NCBI RefSeq assembly: GCF_002563955.1
Contig: NZ_PDJE01000001.1
Coordinates: forward strand, 1-64,000
Direction of reading: 5' to 3'
DNA from: Paramicrobacterium agarici
Lineage (GTDB): Bacteria > Actinomycetota > Actinomycetes > Actinomycetales > Microbacteriaceae
Length of the DNA: 64,000 nucleotides
Below are positions 1 through 9,643 of the stretch, piece after piece. How positions within the stretch are numbered: position 1 is the stretch's first letter; the number at the start of each line of letters is the position of its first letter. Both the position numbers and the translations under genes were made by a program. The notes beneath the pieces were generated by a model. That model saw only the letters and a list, made by a program, of their open reading frames with translations. It did not search any database and was not told the DNA's origin.

Positions 1-563
1 GTGATCGAGCTCGAGCGCGACCTCGTGGATTTGTGCGCGAGCACCTGCCGTGGCCCAAGCGCGCCCAGATTCGCGTGCGATACGGCGACGCCCGCGAGGT
101 GCTCGGCCGCCTTCCGGCCGGTCTGCACGGCACTGTCGACCTCGTGATCAGCGACATCTTCAATGGCGCGCAGACCCCTGCCCACGTGACCAGCACCGAG
201 TTCTACGCGATGGTCTCTGCGCTGCTCTCGCCCGACGGAATGCTCGCCGTCAACGTCGCCGACGGGCCGGGTCTTGCGTTCGCCCGCGGTCAGGCCGCAA
301 CGCTGAGCGAGGTGTTCGGCGAGGTGGCTGCCCTCGCCGACACGCAGATTCTCAAGGGACGTCGCTTCGGCAACGTCGTGCTCGTCGCCTCGCGGTCGAT
401 GCTGCCGCTCGACATGGTGCCTCGACTTCTTGCGGGAGGACCGTATCCGGCAAAGCTCGTCGCGGGCCGCGAACTGCGGGACTTCATGGCAGGCGCTCGC
501 CCGGTGTCTGACGCCGAGGCGACGCCGTCTCCTGAGCCGTCGCGCACCGTGTTCGGACTGTGA
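1..563 (+). pseudogene. Spermidine synthase-like protein, 3' part, apparent frameshift
   Basis: The C-terminal part of a spermidine/spermine synthase-like, Rossmann-fold aminopropyltransferase/methyltransferase family protein; the start lies before the window. Residues encoded from base 33 show the family pattern, with GDAREVL followed by DLVISDIFNGAQTP and then NVADGPG. The first 33 bases read VIELERDLVDL in frame 1, which is the expected preceding strand and helix, but the continuation VREHLPW lies in frame 3. One G appears to be missing around base 33. Either the gene is broken or this is a sequencing indel. The stop overlaps the start region of the next gene. True polyamine synthesis is uncertain, because many actinobacterial homologues are uncharacterised. 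Confidence 0.65.
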
Positions 564-565
564 CC

Positions 566-1655
566 ATGCCATCGAGAGCATATTCCCAGCGGATGCTGTC
601 GAGCGCAGCGCTTCTGGCAGCATCCGCTCTGCTTCTTACGGCGTGCACGAGCACAGAAGTGCCGACCGATCCTCGCGCTTCCGCGTCCGCCGACAGCGGC
701 GCGCCAGGAATGCCGAGTGGGGAATACGACGTTCTCGCAACGAACCTCGACGCACCCTGGTCGGTGGTCCCTCTCGACGGCGGCGCTCTTCTCTCGCTGC
801 GCGATGCCGCGCAGATCGTGCATCTCGCCGCGGGCGGCGCCCTCAACGTCGTCGCGACGGTCGACCAGGCAGCGCCCGGAGGTGAGGGCGGCCTGCTCGG
901 CCTCGCACTGCACGACGACGATGGCGACGCGTGGCTGTACGCATATGTCACGACCGCGAGCGACAATCGCATTCTGCGCTACCCGGTGACCGGGCTGCCC
1001 GATGATCCGCAACTCGGAGCCAGCACAGTCGTTCTCACCGGCATCCCGAAAGCCTCCATTCACAACGGCGGTCGCCTCGCATTCGGGCCCGATGGCATGC
1101 TGTACGCCACGACGGGAGACGCGACCGGGGCGAGATCGCGCAAGACATCGACTCGCTCGCGGGCAAGATCCTGCGCATGACCCCCGACGGGAGCGTGCCA
1201 GACGACAATCCGATCGACGGTTCGCTCGTGTACTCGCTCGGGCACCGCAACCCGCAGGGACTGGCGTGGACCGATGACGGAACGCTGTGGGCCAGCGAGT
1301 TCGGCCAGAACACGTGGGACGAGCTGAACATCATCGAACCGGGAGCGAACTACGGCTGGCCTACCGTCGATACGAACGACGAAAGATCCGGTGCTGCAGT
1401 GGTCGACGGCCGAAGCGAGCCCGAGCGGTCTCGCGGCGATCGGCGACACGCTGTACATGGCGGGGCTGGGTGGCGAACGCCTGTGGGTGATGACCGAAGT
1501 TCTTCGTCGGCGAGTTCGGTCGCGTGCGCGACGCCGTGGCGACAGCATCCGGATCTCTCTGGCTGCTGACGAACAACACCGACGGCCGGGGAAATCCGGG
1601 CGCCGATGACGACAAGCTGATCGAGGTGCGCATCAATGCGAGCCGATCGGGTTAG
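566..1655 (+). pseudogene. PQQ-dependent sugar dehydrogenase-type lipoprotein, frameshifted
   Basis: Encodes a secreted beta-propeller of the soluble glucose/sorbosone dehydrogenase (YliI/Gdh-B) family. The N-terminus has a lipoprotein signal with lipobox LLTAC. Family motifs occur in three frames: [14 protein letters not shown] then GDATG (frame 2, to about 1129); [27 protein letters not shown] and GANYGWP (frame 1); [18 protein letters not shown] (frame 2, from about 1385); and [19 protein letters not shown] up to the stop at 1653-1655 (frame 3). The first shift sits in a GGGG run and looks like loss of one G. At least three shifts are needed, so the copy is decayed or the sequence is poor here. 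The ATG at 566 is preferred over the GTG at 560; no strong ribosome binding site is visible. Confidence 0.75.
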
Positions 1656-1715
1656 CCTCGAAGTCGACAGCGGCCGTTTCGGGGCACAAAGGGGGAGAGC
1701 ACTCTGAGCATCATT

Positions 1716-2216
1716 TTGGGCTATGACGCCGCGAGCCTTCGCGAGAAGGTAGACCTGAAGGCCGTCGGCGAGCGCCTCGACGAGCTCGGCAACATGCGCA
1801 GTCTTGAGGCTCTGTGCGAGAAAGCGTGGCTGCTGAAGGTCGCCGGCCAGCTCGACGATGCCCTCGATGCCGCGAACGCCGCCGTGCGACTCGCGAGGTT
1901 CACGGGCAACCGCCGCGACCTCATGAGACCGCGGATGCTGCGCGCGCAGGTTCTGCAGTTTCGCGCTGAGTTCGAGCCCGCCCTTCATGAGCTGAACTCC
2001 CTCATCGAAGAGGCGCACACGCACGAGTGGATGCTGTACGAGGCGTTCGCTCTGCAGCACAGGGGCAAGGTGTACTTCGATCAGAAGGAGTACGAGCTCG
2101 CACTCGAGGACTTCCGCACCGCGGTTCAGCTGCGGAGGGACGCCGGGGCGTCTGAGGAGCAGATCGAGTCATCGCTCATTGCGATTCGGGCTGCGGAGTC
2201 GCACCTTTCGCTGTAG
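1716..2216 (+). CDS. TPR-repeat protein
   Basis: A cytoplasmic protein of about 166 residues made of helical pairs that fit tetratricopeptide repeats: LCEKAWLLKVAGQLDDALDA, a middle repeat ending in FEPALHELNSLIEEA, and QHRGKVYFDQKEYELALEDF. TPRs mediate protein-protein contacts; no enzymatic domain is seen. The start is unusual. No ATG or GTG lies in frame downstream of the preceding stop. TTG at 1716 is possible, but the strong GGGGGAG at 1691-1697 is better placed for a CTG at 1704, which would give LSIILGYDAAS at the N-terminus. The role is unknown; it is not clearly linked to its neighbours. Confidence 0.75.
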   Translation: MGYDAASLREKVDLKAVGERLDELGNMRSLEALCEKAWLLKVAGQLDDALDAANAAVRLARFTGNRRDLMRPRMLRAQVLQFRAEFEPALHELNSLIEEAHTHEWMLYEAFALQHRGKVYFDQKEYELALEDFRTAVQLRRDAGASEEQIESSLIAIRAAESHLSL

Positions 2217-2277
2217 CCGGAGCGTTGCGCGGCGCGATCGAGCGCGCAATGTCGGTGACGTGCCATACCGTTAAGCC

Positions 2278-2769
2278 ATGGCAGATCTTGGTCGAGTCAG
2301 AGTATGGGCTGACGCGCTCATCTCTCTGCATCTCGACGCGTCGTGGAGCTTCGCGTTCGACAATGCGAAGAAGCGTGCCGGGCTGTGCAATTTCACCGCG
2401 AAGCGCATCTCGGTCTCGCGATATCTCGCGTCGCGGTACGACGACGACGAGATCCATCAAGTGCTTCTGCACGAGGTCGCGCACGCGCTTGCCGGTCCGA
2501 AAGCCGGGCACGGCCCCTCGTGGAAGCGCATCGCCAGAGACATCGGGTACGTCGGGCAGCGACTGCACCGCGGTCAGATCGCGGATGAGCTCGCACCGTG
2601 GGTCGGCGAATGTCCGCGCGGCCACCGCCTGTATCGCTACCGGGCTCCCACCAGGCGCGCCTCGTGCGGCGAGTGCTCTCGCCGGTTCGACCCGGCATTC
2701 GAGATCGTCTGGACGAAGCGTGTCATTTCGCCCGATGCGCGGCGCAAGGCGGCCCTCAGCGCCTCGTGA
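2278..2769 (+). CDS. SprT-like zinc metalloprotease domain protein
   Basis: A 163-residue member of the SprT/Spartan-like metalloprotease family. The zinc-binding active site HEVAHA is at residues 65-70 (H65, E66, H69). A C-terminal zinc-ribbon-like element follows, with CPRGH at 112-116 and CGEC at 130-133. The length and layout fit bacterial SprT proteins. Eukaryotic relatives cleave DNA-protein crosslinks; the bacterial substrate is not established. It lies alone, 61 bp after the TPR gene, and converges with the ROK regulator, whose stop is 6 bp away. Confidence 0.88.
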   Translation: MADLGRVRVWADALISLHLDASWSFAFDNAKKRAGLCNFTAKRISVSRYLASRYDDDEIHQVLLHEVAHALAGPKAGHGPSWKRIARDIGYVGQRLHRGQIADELAPWVGECPRGHRLYRYRAPTRRASCGECSRRFDPAFEIVWTKRVISPDARRKAALSAS

Positions 2770-2774
2770 CGCGG

Positions 2775-3995
2775 TCAGTCTCGCCGGAACGCGAGCGGGT
2801 CGGCGAGCAGCGGGGCGAACGCGAGCTCGGCGGCGCCGATCATGACGCGCCGCGATCGAAGCCGGGCGCGCGCGAGCACGACGGATCGCGAGTGCGCCGA
2901 CATGGAGCGGAGCGTGAGCTCACCGCCCAGACGCTCGTCTGACACCGTCAGCAGCGCACCGAGATAGCCGCCGAGAACGACGACCTCGGGGTCGAAGATG
3001 TTCACGAGGTTCGAGAGCGCGATGGAGAGAAACCCGAGTTGGCGCCGCACCTCTTCGAGCACGGCCTGGTCCCGGGTCACTCCCAGTTCGATGTCGAGCT
3101 CGTGCTCGTCTGCGCGCGTCAGCCCGAGCAGCCGCAGCAGGCTCTCGAGATTGACCTCGGTCTCAAGGCATCCCGTGCGGCCGCAGTGGCAGCGTGTGCC
3201 GTTGCTGTTGACCATGACGTGCCCGAGCTCGCCGGCGAACCCGGACGTTCCGCGCAGCGGCTGACCGTCGATGATCACTCCGCCGCCGATGCCCGACGCA
3301 CTGCCGTCGACGAAGACGAGATCTTTGGCCCCCTTCGCCGCGCCGAACAGGTTCTCGGCGATCGCACCGACCGTCGCGTCGTTGGCGATGAAGACGGGAA
3401 GCTGAAACGCCTGCGCCATGGGGGTCGCAAGGTCGACGTCTTTCCAGCGCAGCTGAGGGGCGTTGACGATCCGCCCGCTCGCCGCGCTCACGAGCCCTGG
3501 CACGGCCACGCCGACGCCGACAAGGTCGTACGACTGCTCGATCTCGCCCCGCATGCCTTCGACGATGGAATGCGCCGCACGCACAGCCTCGGCGGGGCTG
3601 GGAATGCGTGAGCTGTCGAAGCGCACGCTTCTGATGATCTCTCCGCCGAGGCCGATGAGCCCGATCGCGACGCTGTTGTGCTCGGGGTTGACGGTGATCG
3701 CCGAGAGGCGCGGCTCTGGGTGCACGCGAAGACTCGGCCGGCCGATCTGGCCGACAACGGTCTCGGGCTCACCCTCATAGGCGAGTCCCGCCTCCACGAG
3801 CTCGGCGACCAGCACAGCGATCGTCGAGCGGTTGAGACCTGTTTGCCGTGTGAGCTCTGCCCGACTGCACCCGCCGTTGCGGTGCAGAATCTGCATGAGC
3901 ATCGACAGGTTGAACCGGCGAAGCTGATCGTTGCTGGTTCGGGAACCAGAAGAGGGAGCAGCGCGATCCGGCACGACGGCCTCGCGATGGGTCAT
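2775..3995 (-). CDS. xylR: ROK-family transcriptional regulator of xylose genes (XylR-like)
   Basis: A NagC/XylR-type repressor of about 406 residues. An N-terminal winged helix-turn-helix (NLSMLMQILHRNGGCSRAEL, then GLNRSTIAVLVAELVEAGL) precedes a ROK sugar-kinase-fold domain carrying the zinc motif CHCGRTGCLE. Such proteins sense a sugar through the ROK fold and release an operator. The start at 3995 is preferred because GAGGGGAG precedes that ATG by about 8 bases; an upstream TTG at 4031 has no such site. It is the last gene of the xylose importer operon, 48 bp after the permease. Together with divergent xylA this argues for xylose as the effector. The palindromes at 8126 and 8227 are its candidate operators. 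Confidence 0.85.
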   Translation of the reverse strand: MTHREAVVPDRAAPSSGSRTSNDQLRRFNLSMLMQILHRNGGCSRAELTRQTGLNRSTIAVLVAELVEAGLAYEGEPETVVGQIGRPSLRVHPEPRLSAITVNPEHNSVAIGLIGLGGEIIRSVRFDSSRIPSPAEAVRAAHSIVEGMRGEIEQSYDLVGVGVAVPGLVSAASGRIVNAPQLRWKDVDLATPMAQAFQLPVFIANDATVGAIAENLFGAAKGAKDLVFVDGSASGIGGGVIIDGQPLRGTSGFAGELGHVMVNSNGTRCHCGRTGCLETEVNLESLLRLLGLTRADEHELDIELGVTRDQAVLEEVRRQLGFLSIALSNLVNIFDPEVVVLGGYLGALLTVSDERLGGELTLRSMSAHSRSVVLARARLRSRRVMIGAAELAFAPLLADPLAFRRD

Positions 3996-4043
3996 CGCGC
4001 TGCTCCCCTCTGATCCACTTTTTGCGTTCAAGCCCCTTCGAGA

Positions 4044-5264
4044 CTATCCGGCGCTGCCGCGCTTCTTGTTGAAGATATCGAAGGCGACCGCAAGCAGAAG
4101 CACAAGTCCCTTGATGGCCATCTGCCACGCAGCATCCACCGAGAGAATCGACAGTCCCATGTTGAGCACGCCCATGACGAGCGCACCGATCACGGCACCG
4201 ACGACCGTTCCGACGCCGCCTGTGACGGCCGCACCGCCGATGAACACGGCAGCGATGGCGTCGAGCTCGTAGTTCGTACCGGCCGAGGCGACCGCTCCGC
4301 CGGCTCGCGCCGTCGAGACGACTCCGGCGAGACCGGCGAGAAGACCCATGTTCGTGAGGATGAAGAAGTCGATCCACTTGGTCTTCACACCACTCATCAT
4401 CGCCGCGAAGCGGTTGCCGCCAATCGCGTACACGTGGCGCCCGAACACCGTGTTGCGCAGCAGGAAGGTGTACGCCAAGATCAGCACCGCGAGAATGATG
4501 AGAATGTACGGCGTGCCCGCGTAATCGCTCAGCAGCCACGCGAGAGCGAGAATCGCCACCGACGCGATCCCCAGCTTGATCCAGAACGAGACGAGAGGCT
4601 CGCGAACCAGGTCGAGGCGGCGCTGCGCAGCGCGAGCACGCGCCTGCTGCAGCACCAGAAGGGCGACGGCGACGACGCCGAAGACGAGAGTGAGAACGTC
4701 ACGCCCGCCGAGTTCGCCGAGCCAGCCCGGGAACCAGCCCGCGCCGATCGCGACGAAGCCCTCGGGAAGACCACTGATCGTTCCGCCGGTCAGCAGCACG
4801 AGCGTGAGACCGCGGAACAAGAGCATTCCCGCGAGCGTCACGATGAACGCCGGAATCCCCACGAACGCGACCCAGAATCCTTGCCACGCGCCGACGAGCG
4901 CTCCGACGGCGATGGCGACGATCGCGGCGAGCCACCACGGCAGGCCCCACTGCTGAATCGCGATCGCCGAGATGGCTCCGACCATGGCGACTACCGAGCC
5001 GACAGACAGATCGATGTGCCCGCCGATGATCACGATGACCATGCCGACGGCGAGAATCAGCACGTAGGCGTTCTGCTGAATGAGGTTGTTGATGTTGCCG
5101 GGGAACAGCAGCCGGCCGTCGGTCAGAACCTGGAACAGCACGATGATGATCGCCAGTGCGGCGAGAATCCCGTACTGCCTCAGGTTGACCGAGATCGTCG
5201 GCCGCTTGCGCGGCTTCTTCTCCGGCGCCGGCGTCTTGGGCGCCGTCATTGTCGAGGTGCTCAT
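4044..5264 (-). CDS. xylH: Sugar ABC transporter permease (XylH/MmsB type)
   Basis: A polytopic inner-membrane permease of about 406 residues in the RbsC/XylH (CUT2) family. Features are a hydrophobic N-terminus after a basic, proline-rich leader, the motif GHIDLSVGSVVAMVG, and the cytoplasmic coupling stretch GVKTKWIDFFILTNMGLLAG near the C-terminus. The length agrees with multiple-monosaccharide permeases (MmsB/GguB), which are longer than RbsC. It forms the membrane channel for the sugar delivered by the binding protein at 6872 and is powered by the ATPase at 5269, whose stop lies 4 bp before its start. Xylose is inferred from xylR and xylAB next door; related systems also take glucose or arabinose. 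Confidence 0.9.
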   Translation of the reverse strand: MSTSTMTAPKTPAPEKKPRKRPTISVNLRQYGILAALAIIIVLFQVLTDGRLLFPGNINNLIQQNAYVLILAVGMVIVIIGGHIDLSVGSVVAMVGAISAIAIQQWGLPWWLAAIVAIAVGALVGAWQGFWVAFVGIPAFIVTLAGMLLFRGLTLVLLTGGTISGLPEGFVAIGAGWFPGWLGELGGRDVLTLVFGVVAVALLVLQQARARAAQRRLDLVREPLVSFWIKLGIASVAILALAWLLSDYAGTPYILIILAVLILAYTFLLRNTVFGRHVYAIGGNRFAAMMSGVKTKWIDFFILTNMGLLAGLAGVVSTARAGGAVASAGTNYELDAIAAVFIGGAAVTGGVGTVVGAVIGALVMGVLNMGLSILSVDAAWQMAIKGLVLLLAVAFDIFNKKRGSAG

Positions 5265-5268
5265 GCCC

Positions 5269-6801
5269 TCAGTCCTTTCCCGCTGTCATGTACTCCATGA
5301 GCACTTCCTGCGTTGCATCGGCGCGAGCAACCTCGCCCGTGAGCCGTCCTTCGGATATTGCGTAGATTCGGTCGGCCAGCCCCAGCAGCTCGGGCAGCTC
5401 CGATGAGATGACGACGACGGCCTTTCCCTGCGCCGCCAGCTCATTGATGATTCCGTAGATCTCGTACTTCGCACCCACGTCGATGCCGCGCGTGGGCTCG
5501 TCGAGAAACAGCACGTCGGGCCCCGTGAAGATCCACTTGGAGAGCACGACCTTCTGCTGGTTTCCACCCGAGAGCTTTCCCGTGATCGCCGAGACCGACG
5601 GCGCCTTGATGTTCATCTTCTCTCGGTACGAATCCGCGACCTTGTGCTCGCGATTGCGGTCAACGACGCCCGCGCGCGAGAGTTTCGCCAGGGCTGCAGA
5701 CGAGACGTTCTCCGAGATGTCCTTGATCAGGTTGAGGCCATAGCGTTTGCGGTCTTCTGTCGCGTACGCGATGCCGTGGCTGATCGCCTCTCCGACCGAT
5801 CGCGCCTGGATCTCTGTGCCGTTCTTGTAGATGCGCCCCGAGATCCGCGTGCCGTATGAGTGCCCGAAGACGCTCATGGCCAGCTCGGTTCGCCCGGCGC
5901 CCATGAGGCCGGCAAAGCCCACGATCTCTCCGGCGCGCACCGAGAAGGATGCTCCGTCGACAACCTTTCGGCTCGTGTCGACGGGGTGATACACGGTCCA
6001 GTCCTCGACGCGCAGCACTTCGTCCCCGATATCGGGATCGCGCGGCGGGAAGAGGTTGTTGAGATCGCGACCGACCATGGAGCGGATGATGCGGTTCTCT
6101 GTCGCGTCGGGCTCCGACATCGAGAACGATTCGATCGTCTTGCCGTCTCTGATGATCGTGACGCTGTCGGCAATGCGCTTAATCTCTCTGAGCTTGTGCG
6201 AGATGATGATGCTCGTGATGCCCTGGTCGCGCAGCTGCTCGATCAGACCCAGCAGGTGCGCCGAGTCTTCGTCGTTGAGGGCCGCTGTCGGCTCGTCGAG
6301 AATCAGCAGCTTCACGTTCTTCGAGAGCGCCTTCGCGATCTCCACGAGCTGCTGCTTGCCCACTCCCAGCTCGAGCACGGGCGTTGAGGGGTTCTCGCGC
6401 AGGCCGACGCGGGCGAGCAGCTTTGCCGCCTCGGCATTCGTCGAGTTCCAGTCGATGACGCCGCGCGTCTGCTGCTCGTTTCCGAGAAAGATATTCTCGG
6501 CGATGGAGAGGTAGGGGCTGAGGGCAAGCTCCTGGTGAATGATGACGATGCCGTCGCGCTCGCTGTCGTTGATGGAGCGGTAGCCGACGTCGTGGCCGTC
6601 GAACTGGATGCTGCCCGTGTACGTTCCGGCGGGGTACACACCGCTCAGCACCTTCATGAGCGTCGACTTTCCTGCGCCGTTCTCGCCGCAGATGCCGTGG
6701 ACCTCGCCGCGGTGAACGTCGAGCGAGACGCCGTCGAGCGCCTTCACCTGACCGAACGAGATGGCGATGTCCGACATCGTCAGAATGCTTGATGACTGCA
6801 T
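5269..6801 (-). CDS. xylG: Sugar ABC transporter ATP-binding protein (XylG/MmsA type)
   Basis: A double nucleotide-binding-domain ATPase of about 510 residues, typical of CUT2 importers. The first domain has Walker [10 protein letters not shown] and Walker [11 protein letters not shown]. The second has the signature LSGGNQQK and Walker [19 protein letters not shown], with the usual divergent Walker A. It hydrolyses ATP at the inner face of the membrane to drive import through XylH. The start at 6801 is chosen because GGAAAGAAG lies 6 bases upstream; the longer frame would begin with a TTG at 6822. Order in the operon is binding protein, ATPase, permease, regulator. Confidence 0.92.
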   Translation of the reverse strand: MQSSSILTMSDIAISFGQVKALDGVSLDVHRGEVHGICGENGAGKSTLMKVLSGVYPAGTYTGSIQFDGHDVGYRSINDSERDGIVIIHQELALSPYLSIAENIFLGNEQQTRGVIDWNSTNAEAAKLLARVGLRENPSTPVLELGVGKQQLVEIAKALSKNVKLLILDEPTAALNDEDSAHLLGLIEQLRDQGITSIIISHKLREIKRIADSVTIIRDGKTIESFSMSEPDATENRIIRSMVGRDLNNLFPPRDPDIGDEVLRVEDWTVYHPVDTSRKVVDGASFSVRAGEIVGFAGLMGAGRTELAMSVFGHSYGTRISGRIYKNGTEIQARSVGEAISHGIAYATEDRKRYGLNLIKDISENVSSAALAKLSRAGVVDRNREHKVADSYREKMNIKAPSVSAITGKLSGGNQQKVVLSKWIFTGPDVLFLDEPTRGIDVGAKYEIYGIINELAAQGKAVVVISSELPELLGLADRIYAISEGRLTGEVARADATQEVLMEYMTAGKD

Positions 6802-6871
6802 AGGGACTTCTTTCCGTGTCAAGGGAGAGGGAACGGATGCGGCCGGTGCGCGTGCACCGGCCGCATCACGA

Positions 6872-7987
6872 TCACAGTCCGACGTCAGAGGCGTCGATGA
6901 AGCCCGAGTCGATCAGCTTCTCCTGGACATTCTCCTTCGTCACGACCTGCGGCTCGAGCAGGTACGAGGGAACGACCTTCTTTCCGTTGTCGTAGGTCTC
7001 GGTGTCGTTGACCTCGACCTCGTCGCCGGCGATGATCGCCATGATCATGTCGCGCACGGTGTCGCCGAGCTGGCGCGTGTCCTTCCAGACGGTCATGGAC
7101 TGCTCGTCGTCGAGGATCGCCTTGACGTTTGCCTTGTCAGCATCCTGTCCCGTGATCAGCGGATAGTCCTCGCCCGGGGTGTAACCGGCGGACTTGAGCG
7201 ATGCCTCGATGCCGATCGCGAGGCTGTCGTTCGGCGACAGCACGACGTCGACCTTCTCGTCGCCCGTGTAGAACGATGTCAGGCGGTTGTCCATCTCGGC
7301 CTGCGCCTTGTCAGACGCCCAGCCCTGGATGCCGATGGAGGCCCAGTCGTCGTTCGACTTCGGTGCCTTGCCGCTCGGAACCTCGAGCTGACCGTTCTCG
7401 ACGTAGGGAAGAAGAACGTCCCATGCGCCCGAGAAGAAGAACTTCGCGTTGTTGTCGTCGGGGCTGCCCGCGAACGGCTCGAGGTTGAACGGGCCCTCGC
7501 CGTCGGCGAGACCCAGCTGCTCCTCGATGAACTCGCCCTGCAGCTGGCCCACGCGGTAGTTGTCGAACGTCGCGTAGTAGTCGACGTCTTCTGTGCCGTT
7601 GATCAGCCGGTCATACGAGATCACGACGGCGTCCTGCGTCTTCTTGGCCTCGCTCAGAACGGGAGAGAGAACTTCTCCGTCGATGGGAGCGACGACGAGA
7701 ATCTTCGCGCCTCCGGCGATCTGGTTCTGAATCTGGCTGATCTGCTTGTTCGTCTTGTTGTCTGCGTACTGCAGGTCGACGGTGCAGCCTTCGTCCTTGA
7801 GGAGCTTCTCGAGGTGCTCGCCGTCGTTGATCCAGCGCTCGAGCGAACGCGTGGGCATCGAGATGCCGACGTTGCAGTCGACGGCGCCGCCTTCGGTCGA
7901 GCCTTCGGCCTCAGACGAGCATGCGGCGAGACCCGCAGCCATGAGTCCGACGGCCCCGAGGGCGAGGACCTTCTTGGTGATGGACAT
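6872..7987 (-). CDS. Multiple-monosaccharide-binding lipoprotein (ChvE/XylF-like)
   Basis: The extracytoplasmic sugar-binding protein of the importer, about 371 residues. The N-terminus has a lipoprotein signal with lipobox LAAC. The mature part matches type I periplasmic-binding proteins of the ChvE/GguE group: [34 protein letters not shown] and [12 protein letters not shown] at 7987 follows a GAGAGGA site and begins MSITKKVL; the longer open frame upstream runs into the promoter region and is not credible. ChvE relatives bind several aldoses including xylose, glucose and galactose. Xylose is the likely ligand here from context. It is the first gene of the minus-strand xylose operon. Confidence 0.9.
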   Translation of the reverse strand: MSITKKVLALGAVGLMAAGLAACSSEAEGSTEGGAVDCNVGISMPTRSLERWINDGEHLEKLLKDEGCTVDLQYADNKTNKQISQIQNQIAGGAKILVVAPIDGEVLSPVLSEAKKTQDAVVISYDRLINGTEDVDYYATFDNYRVGQLQGEFIEEQLGLADGEGPFNLEPFAGSPDDNNAKFFFSGAWDVLLPYVENGQLEVPSGKAPKSNDDWASIGIQGWASDKAQAEMDNRLTSFYTGDEKVDVVLSPNDSLAIGIEASLKSAGYTPGEDYPLITGQDADKANVKAILDDEQSMTVWKDTRQLGDTVRDMIMAIIAGDEVEVNDTETYDNGKKVVPSYLLEPQVVTKENVQEKLIDSGFIDASDVGL

Positions 7988-8125
7988 GTGTTGATTTCCT
8001 CTCTGAAATGCGATCACGTCGTCAGCCGCGCACGGGAGCAATTCGCGGTGCCTCTGCTCGCTTTCGATCCGTTGTTGCGGGGTCTGCATCGAACGCGGCT
8101 TTGTTGACGGAGAAAACATAGCCGA

Positions 8126-8163
8126 GATTCTTCGCTTTGTCTACGCCGCCAACAAAGAGAATC
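8126..8163. promoter_or_regulatory. Inverted repeat, candidate XylR operator 1
   Basis: In the 444-bp gap between the divergent importer operon and xylA, GATTCT..CTTTGT at 8126-8140 pairs with ACAAAGAGAATC at 8152-8163 around an 11-base centre. The CTTTGT/ACAAAG half-site is reused in the second palindrome nearby. ROK repressors bind AT-rich inverted repeats of this kind, so assignment to the XylR-like regulator is inference. It lies about 140 bp upstream of the binding-protein gene. Confidence 0.5.
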
Positions 8164-8226
8164 CGGTGCAGCTTCGGCGGATTGCAGGGTCAAACTCGCT
8201 CGAGAAGCGCAATCTGGCGTGAAAAA

Positions 8227-8252
8227 CCTTTTGTTGCGTTACGCACCAAAGG
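8227..8252. promoter_or_regulatory. Inverted repeat, candidate XylR operator 2
   Basis: CCTTTTGTTGCG at 8227-8238 and CGCACCAAAGG at 8242-8252 form an imperfect inverted repeat around TTA. It contains the same CCTTTNGT-type half-site as the repeat at 8126. It lies about 180 bp upstream of xylA and 120 bp upstream of the -10-like element, a position suited to a divergent-promoter switch. The binding protein is inferred to be the ROK regulator encoded at 2775. Confidence 0.5.
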
Positions 8253-8374
8253 CGCGTGCGTGATCTTCGAAACTGCACGGGTGAGCGACGGCGGCCCGAC
8301 GTCGGCCGTGGGTGGGGGCGGACGCCGGACGGTCCTGCTTCGCAGCGGGGCTTTTGCGAACAGCATCCGTGCTC

Positions 8375-8380
8375 TAATAT
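8375..8380 (+). promoter_or_regulatory. -10-like element of the xylA promoter
   Basis: TAATAT at 8375-8380 stands out in GC-rich surroundings 51 bp upstream of the xylA start. A matching -35 is weak: TTGCGA at 8354 would give a short 15-base spacer. This is the best promoter candidate for xylAB. The rest of the gap from 7988 to 8431 holds only the two palindromes and no gene. Confidence 0.45.
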
Positions 8381-8431
8381 GTTGTGTAGATCGACAAATC
8401 ATCGATGGTGCTGACACAGACGGAGTTTTTC

Positions 8432-9625
8432 ATGAGCCTCACCCCCACACGCGACGACAAGTTCTCGTTCGGACTCTGGACGATCGGATACAACGGAACC
8501 GACCCCTTCGGCGGCCCGACCCGCGCTCCCCTCGACGTTGTTCACGGCGTCGAGAAGCTCAGCGAGCTGGGTGCGTACGGGCTCACCTTCCACGACGATG
8601 ACCTCTTCGCCTTCGGGTCGACCGACGCCGAGCGCCAGACGCAGATCGACCGCCTCAAGCAGGCCCTCGCCGACACCGGAATCGTCGTTCCAATGGTCAC
8701 GACGAACCTGTTCTCGGCTCCCGTCTTCAAAGATGGCGGCTTCACCTCAAACGATCGCGCCGTGCGCCGCTTCGCCCTGCGCAAAGTGCTGCGCAACATT
8801 GACCTCGCTGCCGAACTGGGCGCGAAGACGTTCGTCATGTGGGGCGGCCGCGAGGGCGCAGAGTACGACACCGCGAAAGACGTTCAGGCCGCCCTCGAGC
8901 GCTACCGCGAGGCCGTCAACCTGCTCGGTCAGTACGTGACCGACAAGGGGTACGACATCCGCTTCGCCATCGAGCCCAAGCCGAACGAGCCCCGCGGTGA
9001 CATTCTGCTGCCGACGCTCGGCCACGCACTCGCATTCATCGAGACGCTTGAGCGCCCAGAGCTCGTCGGCATCAACCCCGAGGTCGGCCACGAGCAGATG
9101 GCGGGCCTCAACATGACAGCGGGCATCGCGCAGGCGCTGTACCAGGGCAAGCTGTTCCACATCGACCTCAACGGCCAGCGCGGCATCAAGTACGACCAGG
9201 ACCTCGTGTTCGGCCACGGCGACCTGCAGAACGCGTTCTCGCTCGTCGACCTGCTCGAGAACGGCGGCCCGAACGGTGGCCCCGCGTACGACGGGCCGCG
9301 CCACTTCGACTACAAGCCGAGCCGCACAGAAGACGAGTCGGGCGTGTGGGAATCGGCCGCCGCGAACATGCGCACGTACCTGCTGCTCAAGGAGCGCGCT
9401 GCAGCGTTCCGCGCCGATCCCGAGGTGCAGGAGGCGCTGAAGGCCGCACGCGTCGACGAACTGTCGACGCCGACGCTGGGCGACGGCGAGAGCTACGACG
9501 CCCTGCTCGCGGACCGCACGTCGTTCGAGGACTTCAACGCCGACGCCTACTTCAACGGCAAGGGTTTCGGCTTCGTGAAACTGCAGCAGCTGATGGTCGA
9601 GCACCTCATGGGCGCCCGCGGCTAG
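8432..9625 (+). CDS. xylA: Xylose isomerase
   Basis: Converts D-xylose to D-xylulose in the cytoplasm. The 397-residue TIM barrel is of the short actinobacterial type (as in Streptomyces and Arthrobacter), not the longer Escherichia type. Family motifs include [12 protein letters not shown] with the catalytic His, [37 protein letters not shown] and [13 protein letters not shown] for metal binding, [10 protein letters not shown] and [10 protein letters not shown]. The ATG at 8432 follows CGGAG; an earlier GTG at 8405 lacks support. It is divergent from the xylose importer and followed by xylB. Confidence 0.97.
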   Translation: MSLTPTRDDKFSFGLWTIGYNGTDPFGGPTRAPLDVVHGVEKLSELGAYGLTFHDDDLFAFGSTDAERQTQIDRLKQALADTGIVVPMVTTNLFSAPVFKDGGFTSNDRAVRRFALRKVLRNIDLAAELGAKTFVMWGGREGAEYDTAKDVQAALERYREAVNLLGQYVTDKGYDIRFAIEPKPNEPRGDILLPTLGHALAFIETLERPELVGINPEVGHEQMAGLNMTAGIAQALYQGKLFHIDLNGQRGIKYDQDLVFGHGDLQNAFSLVDLLENGGPNGGPAYDGPRHFDYKPSRTEDESGVWESAAANMRTYLLLKERAAAFRADPEVQEALKAARVDELSTPTLGDGESYDALLADRTSFEDFNADAYFNGKGFGFVKLQQLMVEHLMGARG

Positions 9626-9643
9626 CAGCATCCGATGTGTCGT

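Noticed and set aside
1100..1180. Programmed ribosomal frameshift in the sugar dehydrogenase gene
   Set aside because: Several shifts in different directions are needed and the family does not use recoding; indels or decay explain it better.
6761..8107. Long plus-strand open frame of 448 codons opposite the ChvE-like gene
   Set aside because: Composition is Arg/Asp/Val-rich without motifs, no ribosome binding site, and the opposite strand has a full binding protein with lipobox.
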